DNA of 64,000 nt from an uncultured Prevotellaceae bacterium (GTDB lineage: Bacteria > Bacteroidota > Bacteroidia > Bacteroidales > Bacteroidaceae). The DNA is taken from NCBI GenBank assembly GCA_900321965.1, contig ONYA01000006.1, positions 1 through 64,000 of the forward strand, written 5' to 3'. The notes under the pieces are model-generated. The model had not been told where the DNA came from and ran no database searches. It was given only the letters and a program-made list of their open reading frames with translations. The translations under genes were made by a program, and so were the position numbers. This document shows positions 16,731-25,046 of the stretch, piece after piece; the first letter of the stretch is position 1, and each line of letters opens with the position of its first letter.

Positions 16731-17855
16731 ATGAAGATTATCAAGACCGCCATCGCCCTGATGGCACTCACTTTTGGATTCACCACAGTTCAAGCGGAGA
16801 TTTACGACCGCTTGGTGCTGAAGAACGGCAAGGTGGTGGCTGGGTATATTGCCGGTCAGCAACCCGGACAGTGCATCAAGTTTTATGCCGAAGATATCAA
16901 TGGTGGATCGACACGTCGTACCACAATTGATGCCGACGAGCTTATCCCGACCTCCAATGCTGACAATGGGCAATTCGATGATATTAACACTATCAGCGTT
17001 GCTGATGGACTGCCACATACCTACACCTTCAGCATAGGAGACGTTACTAAGATTGAGCGTGAGCTACGCCCCGAAGGCCAAACCTTTGGTATCGTCGACG
17101 TCATAACAACACGGTCAGGCGATATTTATGAAGGTCAGGTCATCGGCCAGACGTTAGGATCATCCATCCAGATATGGGATGGCAGGAACACACAGACAAT
17201 CTACAATAACAACCTGGCCTGTCAGGAGAAGCGTCCGCTTGATGCCTCAAAAGACATTATAAAGCAGTCACCTTTCCTTGACATCGTTGTCACCCAGCGT
17301 GTCACATACCGCGGTATCATTATCATGCAGAATTATGGCAACGAACAACAGAAAAGTTTCCTAAGAATTCAGGAAGAAAACGGACAAATCAGTCGCGTAG
17401 ATATTAGCCAGATTACGGAATTACTACGTGAGGTCAACGATCAGTACAGCACCACTACCAGTGGAACAGACTTTGTGCCTGAGCCTGGCGTCATCTATTT
17501 CAACAGTCAGGCAGTCAAATCTATCCCCACAGAGAAAGACGATGGTAACTTCATTCTCAACGCGGATGACATTGATGGTTCACTCCTGTTACCATTAGAG
17601 AACGGACGGCTGACGATCACTATGGACGACAATGCTGACAATCGCAATACTATTTTACTGCCCATCGAACAGCAAAAGATTGGCCGTAAAAAGATGTTTG
17701 CTTTTAGCTATGAAGATATTGTCGACAAGGCTGTTATGTACGACTCGTCAAGCAGCGAGAACGGAATCCTGCGCAGAGAGTTTTCCATACATACAGGTTT
17801 TTATGTACTCTATCATCGTGAGTCTGGCAAAGTCAACTTCTGCGAATTTCAATAA
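16731..17855 (+). CDS. Exported protein with three related beta repeats, last gene of signalling operon
   Basis: 374 residues, signal peptide ending at about residue 22 (TTVQA). I do not recognise the family. Three segments look related, each a beta hairpin with a central glycine followed by a hydrophobic strand: about 23-55 (LVLKNGKVVAGYIAGQQPGQ), 120-155 (ITTRSGDIYEGQVIGQTLGS) and 187-222 (VTQRVTYRGIIIMQNYGNEQ). The spacing is like SH3-type barrels. The C-terminal 130 residues are acidic and beta-rich. It is the final gene of the operon: 16 nt follow the WG gene and a strong hairpin terminator begins 15 nt after its stop. It may act with the WG-repeat protein in the periplasm; its job cannot be read directly. 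Confidence 0.7.
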   Translation: MKIIKTAIALMALTFGFTTVQAEIYDRLVLKNGKVVAGYIAGQQPGQCIKFYAEDINGGSTRRTTIDADELIPTSNADNGQFDDINTISVADGLPHTYTFSIGDVTKIERELRPEGQTFGIVDVITTRSGDIYEGQVIGQTLGSSIQIWDGRNTQTIYNNNLACQEKRPLDASKDIIKQSPFLDIVVTQRVTYRGIIIMQNYGNEQQKSFLRIQEENGQISRVDISQITELLREVNDQYSTTTSGTDFVPEPGVIYFNSQAVKSIPTEKDDGNFILNADDIDGSLLLPLENGRLTITMDDNADNRNTILLPIEQQKIGRKKMFAFSYEDIVDKAVMYDSSSSENGILRREFSIHTGFYVLYHRESGKVNFCEFQ

Positions 17856-17869
17856 ACCATTATAATAAA

Positions 17870-17895
17870 CGAGGAGCCTTAAAGCTCCTCGTTTT
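17870..17895. terminator. Bidirectional terminator
   Basis: CGAGGAGC at 17870-17877 pairs with GCTCCTCG at 17884-17891, followed by TTTT on the plus strand and preceded by A-rich sequence. It ends the signalling operon and overlaps the last codons of the convergent aldo/keto reductase gene. Confidence 0.85.
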
Positions 17896-18853
17896 CGAAT
17901 GGGTCTGCACCCACACATTTCAGGTTCTTTTCTAACTGCTGCGTCGAGCTAGCACCGACAAGCACCGAGGTGACGCCTGCCTGATGCAGTATCCAAGCCA
18001 GAGCCATCTCTGCCAAGGTCTCACCACGCCTCTGCGCAACAACGTTCCAACGGCGTATCTTTTCAAGTGTATCGTCAGTTAGCATCTCAGGTTTCAAGAA
18101 CTTGCCTTTAGACATACGTGAATCTTCAGGAATGCCGTTAAGATAGCGGTCGGTTAGTAAACCCTGTGCTAATGGTGAGAACGAGATAAAACCCACTCCA
18201 GCCTCACGACAGAGGTCAAGAATGCCTGTCTCCTGTGGTTCACGGTCCAACATATTCAGACGTCCCTGATAGATAAGGCATGGCACGTCATGCTGTTTCA
18301 AGTAGTCGAAAGCAAAACGCGTCGCTTCCAATGGCCAACGCGAGATGCCGATATAAAGCGCCTTGCCGGCACGCACCACGTCAACCAAAGCCTGCAATGT
18401 CTCCTCCAGCGGTGTCACTGGATCATAGCGGTGACTATAGAAGAGGTCAACATAGTCCAAGTGCATACGCTTCAACGACTGGTCGAGACTTGCCACCAGA
18501 TATTTACGGGAGCCCCAATTGCCGTAAGGGCCTGCCCACATATCATAACCCGCTTTTGTTGAGATAAAAAGCTCGTCACGATAAGGGCGGAAACTGTCTT
18601 CCATCAGACGGCCCATCGTCTCTTCAGCCGATCCATAGGGCGGGCCATAGTTATTAGCCAAATCGAAATGAGTAACGCCGTGGTCAAAAGCATAGTGGGT
18701 TATCTCACGGCTACGTTCGTAAGGGTCGATACTGCCAAAGTTATGCCAAAATCCTAACGACACTTTCGGCAGCAGGACGCCTGAACGTCCGCACCGCTGA
18801 TATTGCATACCATTATCATAGCGCTGTGGTTCAGCAAAATAATTCTCCATCAT
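17879..18853 (-). CDS. Aldo/keto reductase (L-glyceraldehyde-3-phosphate reductase type)
   Basis: 324 residues, a (beta/alpha)8 NADPH-dependent oxidoreductase. The tetrad is visible: Asp and Tyr in FDLANNYGPPYGSAE, Lys in FISTKAGYDMW, His in LFYSHRYDP. MWAGPYGNWGSRKYL and the end segment SVLVGASSTQQLEKNL match the YghZ/Gpr subgroup, which reduces L-glyceraldehyde 3-phosphate and other aldehydes such as methylglyoxal. It is a single-gene unit, convergent with the signalling operon and divergent from the helicase. TACCTTTG at 18882-18889 (minus strand) is a good -7 box. Either of two adjacent methionines could start it. The subgroup assignment is fairly secure; the substrate is not proved. Confidence 0.88.
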   Translation of the reverse strand: MMENYFAEPQRYDNGMQYQRCGRSGVLLPKVSLGFWHNFGSIDPYERSREITHYAFDHGVTHFDLANNYGPPYGSAEETMGRLMEDSFRPYRDELFISTKAGYDMWAGPYGNWGSRKYLVASLDQSLKRMHLDYVDLFYSHRYDPVTPLEETLQALVDVVRAGKALYIGISRWPLEATRFAFDYLKQHDVPCLIYQGRLNMLDREPQETGILDLCREAGVGFISFSPLAQGLLTDRYLNGIPEDSRMSKGKFLKPEMLTDDTLEKIRRWNVVAQRRGETLAEMALAWILHQAGVTSVLVGASSTQQLEKNLKCVGADPFENEEL

Positions 18854-18881
18854 CTGACAGGTTAATATTAGTTTGTGAGCA

Positions 18882-18940
18882 CAAAGGTAGGAAATTATTT
18901 AAATATACAAGCCACCTTTCACATTTTTTTCGTAATTTTG
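18882..18940. promoter_or_regulatory. Divergent promoters
   Basis: The minus-strand box TACCTTTG (18882-18889) serves the reductase. The plus-strand box TAATTTTG (18933-18940) serves the helicase and ends only 4 nt before its ATG at 18945, so the helicase transcript would start at or next to its start codon. Confidence 0.6.
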
Positions 18941-18944
18941 CGCC

Positions 18945-21900
18945 ATGACCATTGACGAACTGTACGAACGATGCACAGAATTGGCGCTGACAGAACCTTC
19001 GGCAGCGGCACTGCGCTTTATGCACGAAACGCTGGTACTCTGTTGTGCCGAAGGGCTGAAGACTGTGGGTACGGGCTTCGGCAGTCTTTTCTCGCAGGTG
19101 GATTTCCTGACGAAGCATAGCGGTATGACGGTGGCCGAGCGCATAGAGATACAGGCTGTGAGGCGACGCTCGAACCATACTGAGGTGCCTCCCCGTGAAC
19201 AGTGGCTGCAAGATGTGCGGACGCTGGCACGCTTCATCTCGGCAGTGTTCAAGACCAGCGTGCCCGACGGGCTGACGCAGCTGATACCCCATTCGCCACA
19301 GACGCCTGAACACGTCGCGCCCACCATCAACCTCCGCTACCTGAGATGTATTGTCAGCACGTGGAATGAGCAGACGATAGAGGCAGACACGGCTGACGGC
19401 GCACACATCACCATTGACTACACGGAACAGGCTTACCTGAACAAGGTATTACGCGAGGGCATGCAACTGAACCTGCTCGACTGTCATGTGGAACACGACA
19501 CGCACATACAGCCAGGCTTAGTGGTAGTAGAGCCCGACTTCCTGATAGACATCTCGACGCTGGCCCGCTGCTTCCAAGCGGAATACGGTCATCACCCCCT
19601 GCTCTACACCATCGAACGGCTGAAGCCGCGTGCCAACTCACAGGCCATTCTCCTTGGTAACTTTGCCGGCACAGCGTTAGACAATATCATCAACCAGGCC
19701 GACCACCGCATCAGCGACAGCATCAGCCAGTCGTTTCGTGAACAGGCCCTGCAGTTTTGTACCTGCGAAGACTTCAACCCAGCAACCTTCGTCGCCGCCG
19801 CACAGCAGCAATGCCAGAACATCAGCGAGGCGGTAACGGCACTCTTCACCGAAGCAGGCTACGACCGCTCGAAAGCCTTGCTGGAACCGTCGTTCGTCTG
19901 CGAACGCTTAGGTCTGCAGGGACGTGTCGACCTGATGACGAGCGACATGCGGCTATTGGTAGAACAGAAGTCGGGCAAGAACTATAGCATCGAGCGGCCG
20001 ACAGCCAACATCCAGCACAAGGAAGACCACTACGTTCAGCTGCTGCTCTATTACGGCATCCTGCGCTACAACTTCGGACGGTCAGACAGTCAGGTAGACA
20101 TCCGCCTGCTCTACTCGCGCTATCCTGCCACACAGGGTCTGCTCTACGTCAACTTCTACCGCGAGCTGTTCCGAGAAGCCATCCGGCTACGCAATAAGAT
20201 CGTGGCCACAGAACTGCTAATGGCCCGCGAGGGCTTCGGGCGCATCCTGCCGCTGCTGCAGCCAGCCGTCGTCTACAAGGAGGCTAAGAAGGACGGTTTT
20301 TACTACCGCTACATCGAACCCCACCTCTCAGTTCTCAGTTCTCAGTTCTCACCTCTCAGTTCGACCGAGCGCGCCTACTTCGAGCGCATGATGACCTTCG
20401 TCTATCGTGAACAGCTACTGCAGAAGGTGGGGCGGCAGGAAGGCCAGGGCAGCGCGGTGAGCGACCTCTGGAACATGCCGCTGACAGAGAAGATAGAAAC
20501 GGGCAATATCATCACCGAGCTGTCGGGTACTGACTTAGCCAACTTCCGACGGGGCGACATGGTGTACGTCTACAACTACGAGCAAGAGCCCGACGTACGC
20601 AACGCCATATTATATAAAGGTACGATAGAAGAGATAGGCAACGGCGGCGTGAAAGTGCGGCTGAACGACGAGCAGCAAGGCTTCGACCCCATGAACGAGC
20701 CGCATTGGGCCATCGAGCACGCCAGCAGCGACCAGAACACCACCAGCGCCATCAAGGGTCTGTATCAGTTTGTCACGGCCAGTACCGACAAGCGCACCCT
20801 GCTCTTAGGACAGCGGACACCACGCGTCGACACCAGTCTGCAGCTGTCGCACAGCTATCACCCCCATTACGACGACATCCTGCTGCGAGCCAAGCAGGCG
20901 CGCGACTACTTCCTGCTTGTCGGTCCTCCGGGTACAGGCAAGACGTCGATGGCACTCCGATTCCTGGTGGAAGAAGAACAATCCTCTCTCCTCTTATTGT
21001 CCTACACCAACCGTGCTGTGGACGAGATCTGTGCCATGCTGGAAGATGCCGGCAAGAACTACCTGCGCATTGCCAACGAAACATCGTGCGACCCGCGCTT
21101 CAAAGGGCGGCTCTTAGAGACCATGCTCGAACAGCATGCGAAGCTCGACGATATTCGGCAGCGTATCATAGAGACACCCATCATCGTAGGTACCACCTCC
21201 ATCATGCAGGCACGGCCCTACATCTTCGCATTGAAGCATTTCTCGCTCTGCATTGTCGACGAGGCCTCGCAGATTCTGGAGCCAGGACTTGTCGGCTTGC
21301 TCAGCAGCGACCGCATCGATCGCTTTATCCTGATAGGCGACCATAAACAGCTGCCGGCTGTCGTACAGCAGACAGAGGAGGAGTCGCGGGTAGACGACCC
21401 GCTTCTCAACGACATCGGCATCACCGACTGTCGGCAGTCGCTCTTCGAACGGCTACTCAACTGGGAGCGCCACTGCGGACGAACGGCATTGACGGGCATT
21501 CTGCGAAAGCAAGGCCGTATGCACCCCGACATAGCACAATTCCCTAACCGTATGTTCTACCACGACGAGCTATTGGAGCCGGTGCCGTTGGAGCACCAGT
21601 TGGACACGTCGCTACACTACGACCTGCCGTCAGAGGATGCTACCGACGACCTGCTGAAACAACGGCGCGTGGTGTTTTTTGATAATAGGTCCTATAAGCC
21701 CCATGAGTTCTCTGACAAGAGCAACCCCGCTGAAGCCCGCATCGTGGCCGACCTTCTGCGGCGCATCCATCGCTTCTACGGCCCGCGTTTCGACTGTGCC
21801 AAGACGGTGGGCGTCATCGTGCCCTATCGCAACCAGATAGCTACCATCCGCAGCGAGATAGAGCGATTAGGTATCGACAGTCTACGGCACATCTCCATCG

Positions 21901-22145
21901 ACACCGTCGAGCGCTATCAAGGCTCACAACGCGACGTTATCATCTACTCGTTCACCGTCAGCCGCCCCTACCAGCTTGACTTCCTCACCTCGAACTGTTT
22001 CGAAGAGAACGGTCGCACCATCGACCGCAAGTTGAATGTTGCCATCACTCGCGCCCGCAAACAACTGCTGATGACGGGCAACGCAGCACTCCTCAGCCGC
22101 AACCCCGTCTTCAAGCAGCTTATCGAGTCGGCAGACGCAAAATAA
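18945..22145 (+). CDS. Dna2-like nuclease-helicase (PD-(D/E)XK plus SF1 helicase)
   Basis: 1066 residues. A RecB/Dna2-type nuclease motif lies at about 323-345: GRVDL, then LLVEQKSGK, giving the D...ExK metal site. The SF1 helicase follows: Walker A GPPGTGKTS near 661, SYTNRAVDEI, Walker B IVDEASQ near 771, IGDHKQLPAVV near 796, and C-terminal motifs VIVPYRNQI, DTVERYQGSQRDVIIYS and NVAITRARKQLL. The layout matches Dna2 and related end-processing enzymes. Cysteines FCTCEDF just before the nuclease may be part of an Fe-S cluster, but a full four-Cys set was not confirmed. Between the two parts, residues about 460-473 are encoded by a CTCAGTT tandem repeat that intrudes in frame. It is a single-gene transcript. 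A DNA repair role is likely; a defence role is possible. Confidence 0.85.
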   Translation: MTIDELYERCTELALTEPSAAALRFMHETLVLCCAEGLKTVGTGFGSLFSQVDFLTKHSGMTVAERIEIQAVRRRSNHTEVPPREQWLQDVRTLARFISAVFKTSVPDGLTQLIPHSPQTPEHVAPTINLRYLRCIVSTWNEQTIEADTADGAHITIDYTEQAYLNKVLREGMQLNLLDCHVEHDTHIQPGLVVVEPDFLIDISTLARCFQAEYGHHPLLYTIERLKPRANSQAILLGNFAGTALDNIINQADHRISDSISQSFREQALQFCTCEDFNPATFVAAAQQQCQNISEAVTALFTEAGYDRSKALLEPSFVCERLGLQGRVDLMTSDMRLLVEQKSGKNYSIERPTANIQHKEDHYVQLLLYYGILRYNFGRSDSQVDIRLLYSRYPATQGLLYVNFYRELFREAIRLRNKIVATELLMAREGFGRILPLLQPAVVYKEAKKDGFYYRYIEPHLSVLSSQFSPLSSTERAYFERMMTFVYREQLLQKVGRQEGQGSAVSDLWNMPLTEKIETGNIITELSGTDLANFRRGDMVYVYNYEQEPDVRNAILYKGTIEEIGNGGVKVRLNDEQQGFDPMNEPHWAIEHASSDQNTTSAIKGLYQFVTASTDKRTLLLGQRTPRVDTSLQLSHSYHPHYDDILLRAKQARDYFLLVGPPGTGKTSMALRFLVEEEQSSLLLLSYTNRAVDEICAMLEDAGKNYLRIANETSCDPRFKGRLLETMLEQHAKLDDIRQRIIETPIIVGTTSIMQARPYIFALKHFSLCIVDEASQILEPGLVGLLSSDRIDRFILIGDHKQLPAVVQQTEEESRVDDPLLNDIGITDCRQSLFERLLNWERHCGRTALTGILRKQGRMHPDIAQFPNRMFYHDELLEPVPLEHQLDTSLHYDLPSEDATDDLLKQRRVVFFDNRSYKPHEFSDKSNPAEARIVADLLRRIHRFYGPRFDCAKTVGVIVPYRNQIATIRSEIERLGIDSLRHISIDTVERYQGSQRDVIIYSFTVSRPYQLDFLTSNCFEENGRTIDRKLNVAITRARKQLLMTGNAALLSRNPVFKQLIESADAK
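20322..20361. repeat. CTCAGTT simple repeat inside helicase gene
   Basis: Five imperfect copies of CTCAGTT with an interrupting CTCACCT, kept in frame. It encodes a Leu/Ser-rich linker between the nuclease and helicase parts and looks like an expansion of simple sequence in a tolerant region. Confidence 0.8.
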
Positions 22146-22163
22146 AAGAAAATCGTCAAATTA

Positions 22164-22195
22164 TTTGGTGATAAGTAGAAAAGTGCTTATCTTTG
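22164..22195 (+). promoter_or_regulatory. Promoter for ABC ATPase / CobD-like pair
   Basis: TTTG at 22164-22167, 20-nt spacer, TATCTTTG at 22188-22195. The start codon at 22203 leaves a leader of only about 4 nt. No cobalamin riboswitch fits in the 57-nt gap. Confidence 0.75.
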
Positions 22196-22202
22196 CAGCC
22201 TT

Positions 22203-22994
22203 ATGAATAAAGACTGTGTTGAACTACGCCAACTGAGCATCGGCTACCAAACCAAGAAAAACACCAAAGTGGTGGCCGACGGCATTAACGCTACCATCCA
22301 CGAGGGTGAACTGACCTGTCTGCTCGGTGCTAACGGTGTAGGCAAGTCAACACTGTTGCGCACGTTGTCGGCCTTCCAGCCCAAGTTAGGGGGCAGTATT
22401 GTCATCGATGGCCGCGAGATTGACGACTATACAGCCGCAGAACTGAGTCGTGCGGTTGGCGTGGTACTGACGGAGAAACCCGACGTGCGCAATATGACCG
22501 TCGACGAACTGGTCAGCTTAGGGCGCTCGCCTTACACTGGGTTCTGGGGCACCTATTCTGACGACGACCGGCGCATCGTCAGCAAGGCCATCGAGCAGGT
22601 AGGCATCGCCAATCTTCAAGACAGGTTGGTAGACACCCTGTCTGACGGTGAGCGCCAGAAGGTGATGATAGCAAAGGCACTGGCCCAGCAGACGCCTGTC
22701 ATCTACTTAGACGAGCCGACAGCATTCCTCGACTTCCCCAGTAAGGTGGAGGTGATGTTGCTGCTCAGACAAATCTGTCAGCAGGCACGGAAGATTATCT
22801 TTCTGTCGACACACGATCTGGAACTGGCCCTACAGGTGGCTGATCGCATCTGGCTGATGGACCGCTCAGAGGGACTCTGCATCGGCACCCCGCATGAGTT
22901 AGCCGGTAATGGTGTACTGAGCCGGTTCATAGAGCGGCGCGGCATACGTTTCGACAGCGACACACTAACAATTAAAATAGACAAGACAGCATGA
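22203..22994 (+). CDS. ABC transporter ATP-binding protein (FepC/BtuD type)
   Basis: 263 residues. Walker A GANGVGKST near residue 41, Q-loop region, signature LSDGERQK, Walker B VIYLDEPTAFLDF and switch His in LSTHDLEL are all intact. It belongs to the family of ATPases that drive uptake of iron chelates or vitamin B12. The permease and binding protein that should partner it are not next to it. It overlaps the CobD-like gene by 4 nt (ATGA), so B12 or cobinamide uptake is the most likely job, though siderophore uptake cannot be excluded. Confidence 0.85.
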   Translation: MNKDCVELRQLSIGYQTKKNTKVVADGINATIHEGELTCLLGANGVGKSTLLRTLSAFQPKLGGSIVIDGREIDDYTAAELSRAVGVVLTEKPDVRNMTVDELVSLGRSPYTGFWGTYSDDDRRIVSKAIEQVGIANLQDRLVDTLSDGERQKVMIAKALAQQTPVIYLDEPTAFLDFPSKVEVMLLLRQICQQARKIIFLSTHDLELALQVADRIWLMDRSEGLCIGTPHELAGNGVLSRFIERRGIRFDSDTLTIKIDKTA

Positions 22995-24007
22995 TACATG
23001 GACACGGCGACGACGCCTTCCGCTACGACGCCATCAAAATGAACTTCAGCTCAAACCTGCCGGGTTTCGCAGACCTGACAGCACTGAAAGCACATCTGGC
23101 CACCAAGCTCGATGTCGTCGGCGCCTATCCAGAGCCTGAAGCCACCACATTGGAGGCCATGCTGGCTGAAGAACTGAACATTCCCCAGTCCCATATCTTA
23201 GTGACTTCGGGTGCTACAGAGGCCATCTATCTCATTGCACAGCTCTATCGCGGCTATGCTTCGGTCATTCCACAGCCAACGTTCAGCGAATATGAGGATG
23301 CCTGCCGCATAAACGGCCATATCGTATCCTATTACGACAACGACGACATGGAAGTGTTGCCAGACAACCGCGTCTACTGGCTCTGCAACCCCAACAACCC
23401 GACAGGTAACGTGATGCTGAAGGCACTGATGAGCCACGTCATCCGCGAGCAGCGAGCCTATACCTTCGTCGTCGACCAGTCGTATGAGGGCTATACGATG
23501 AAGTCGATGCTTGTTCCCAACGAGATGCTCGACTGTCACAACCTCATCTTGCTCCACTCGATGACGAAACAGTATTGCATTCCCGGCCTGCGCTTAGGCT
23601 ACGTCACGGCCTCGCCTATCATCATCGACCGTCTGCGCCTGCTGCGCCAGCCCTGGACGGTCAATGCCTTAGCTATCGAAGCAGGCAAGTTCCTGATAGA
23701 AAACCATATTGAGGTGATTCCCGACAAGCAGGCCTATCTGAACGAAGCCCGCAGGCTACACACAGCATTAAGCCAGCTGCCGGGACTGATGCTCATGGAT
23801 AGCGATACCAATTTTATGCTCTGCTATCTTGAAAGGAGCCATTCGGCCCACCTGAAACAGTGGCTCATCGACAACTATGGCATCCTGGTTCGCGATGCCT
23901 CCAACTTCCACGGGCTTGACAATCATTGTTTCCGTGTATCAGCACAGACGCCAAAAGAAAATGAGGCACTCATTGATGCTATCAAAGAGTACCTCAGAAA
24001 CTATTGA
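22991..24007 (+). CDS. cobD: CobD-like threonine-phosphate decarboxylase / aminotransferase
   Basis: 338 residues, a fold-type I PLP enzyme. NLPGFADLTALKAHLA and YPEPEATTLEAMLA form the N-terminal pattern shared by CobD and histidinol-phosphate aminotransferase. CNPNNPTGN, the PLP lysine in SMTKQYCIPGLRLGY and FRVSAQTPKENE follow. CobD makes (R)-1-amino-2-propanol phosphate, used for the nucleotide loop of cobalamin. The start overlaps the stop of a B12-type ABC ATPase, which favours CobD over HisC, as does the start FSSNLPGF. No other cobalamin genes are present, consistent with salvage rather than full synthesis. HisC-like activity remains possible. Confidence 0.7.
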   Translation: MIHGHGDDAFRYDAIKMNFSSNLPGFADLTALKAHLATKLDVVGAYPEPEATTLEAMLAEELNIPQSHILVTSGATEAIYLIAQLYRGYASVIPQPTFSEYEDACRINGHIVSYYDNDDMEVLPDNRVYWLCNPNNPTGNVMLKALMSHVIREQRAYTFVVDQSYEGYTMKSMLVPNEMLDCHNLILLHSMTKQYCIPGLRLGYVTASPIIIDRLRLLRQPWTVNALAIEAGKFLIENHIEVIPDKQAYLNEARRLHTALSQLPGLMLMDSDTNFMLCYLERSHSAHLKQWLIDNYGILVRDASNFHGLDNHCFRVSAQTPKENEALIDAIKEYLRNY

Positions 24008-24017
24008 TTCTTTTTTT

Positions 24018-25046
24018 TCAGCCTTCAGCAAAGGCGGCAGCCTCAGCTGCAGCGATAATATCCTCGCGCGACCGCTCTTGCGGCGTAGCCGTGATGTCGC
24101 TTAGGTCAAACTCGTCGGTGGTCTCATCATGGGTCTTATGGGTCTCATAGGACTTATGGGTCTCATTGGTCCCAGTCCCCTCTTCCTCAGTCTCCGGCTG
24201 ATGAATGACAAAGTCCTGTTCCTGCTCTGTCGAGGGAACAGCCATCGTAGGCATCTCCTCCATCTTCGTGCGCTCTGACTTGGCATTGAAGATGGCATCG
24301 ATGAACTGCGGTTCGCGCTTGAGACGCTTCAATGTAGCCTCTGACGCCAACTGCTGTGCTTCCTTTTTTGAGAAGCCCTGGCCACTCTCACCGGCAACGC
24401 CCTCCATAAAGACCTGGAACTTGAAGATTGGCGACCCGCTTTCCTTGTCCTTATCCTGCTTCTGCATACGGAATTCCATGTGTACGCGGTTCTTCTGACT
24501 CCACTCCAAGAGCTTCGACTTGAAGTTCACCTCCTTGTAAGCCACCTTGTCGATATTGATGACGCGGGCCAGGATACGTTTCTTCATAAACCGCATGACG
24601 GCATCGTAGCCCTGATCCAGATAGATAGCTCCCACCAATGCCTCGAAAGCGTTGCCAGCCATATAGCTGTTGTGTGAGTTGCTGTGTCCGCTACTGAGAA
24701 TCAGGCGCGTCAGCCCCATCTCCTCAGCCAGCTTGCCCAACGTGTCGCGACTGACGAGCTTCGAGCGGGTGTTGGTGAGAAAACCCTCACGCTTGCCGGG
24801 GAAATGGTCGTAGACGATATGGCCGACAACGGCATCAAGCAGTGCATCGCCTAAGAATTCCAAACGCTCGTTGTTCAGCGGACGGCCCTTGTCGTTGCGA
24901 CGGCCAATACTCTTGTGCATCAGCGCCTGCTTATAATAGCTGATGTCGTGGGGATAGAACCCCATAATACCGTAAAGAGAAGAAAAAAGCTCCTTCTCCT
25001 CGCGGAAAGGGAGCTTTAAACGTGCGATAATATCACTAAGCCTCAT
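24018..25046 (-). CDS. rnc: Ribonuclease III with long C-terminal extension
   Basis: 342 residues from the ATG at 25046; upstream starts would run far into fabF and lack homology. The catalytic signature NNERLEFLGDALLD and GNAFEALVGAIYLDQG supply the metal-binding Glu/Asp set. A dsRNA-binding domain runs from NFKSKLLEWSQKN to GFSKKEAQQLASEATL. About 85 residues then follow that are Glu/Thr-rich and partly encoded by a short tandem repeat (ETHKSYETHKTHDETT). RNase III processes rRNA and other double-stranded RNA. It overlaps fabF by 11 nt in the common acpP-fabF-rnc order. Typical RNase III is about 230-250 residues, so the tail is an addition. Confidence 0.93.
   Translation of the reverse strand: MRLSDIIARLKLPFREEKELFSSLYGIMGFYPHDISYYKQALMHKSIGRRNDKGRPLNNERLEFLGDALLDAVVGHIVYDHFPGKREGFLTNTRSKLVSRDTLGKLAEEMGLTRLILSSGHSNSHNSYMAGNAFEALVGAIYLDQGYDAVMRFMKKRILARVINIDKVAYKEVNFKSKLLEWSQKNRVHMEFRMQKQDKDKESGSPIFKFQVFMEGVAGESGQGFSKKEAQQLASEATLKRLKREPQFIDAIFNAKSERTKMEEMPTMAVPSTEQEQDFVIHQPETEEEGTGTNETHKSYETHKTHDETTDEFDLSDITATPQERSREDIIAAAEAAAFAEG
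24120..24172. repeat. Short repeat (GGGTCTCAT/GGGTCTTAT) in rnc tail
   Basis: Alternating gggtctcat, gggtcttat and ggacttat units, about five in all, lie inside the 3' part of rnc and encode a Thr/His/Glu-rich segment. It looks like an intergenic-type simple repeat that has entered the coding region. Confidence 0.8.

Noticed and set aside
8473..17855. Type VI secretion regulatory cluster (PpkA/PppA/Fha)
   Set aside because: No tss or tag structural gene is present anywhere in the window, and the protease and WG proteins do not belong to that set.
22146..22202. Cobalamin riboswitch before the ABC ATPase
   Set aside because: Only 57 nt with a promoter inside; no room for the aptamer and no B12-box motif seen.
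22991..24007. Calling this gene hisC
   Set aside because: Not excluded biochemically, but its coupling to a B12-type ATPase and N-terminal pattern favour CobD; no histidine genes nearby.
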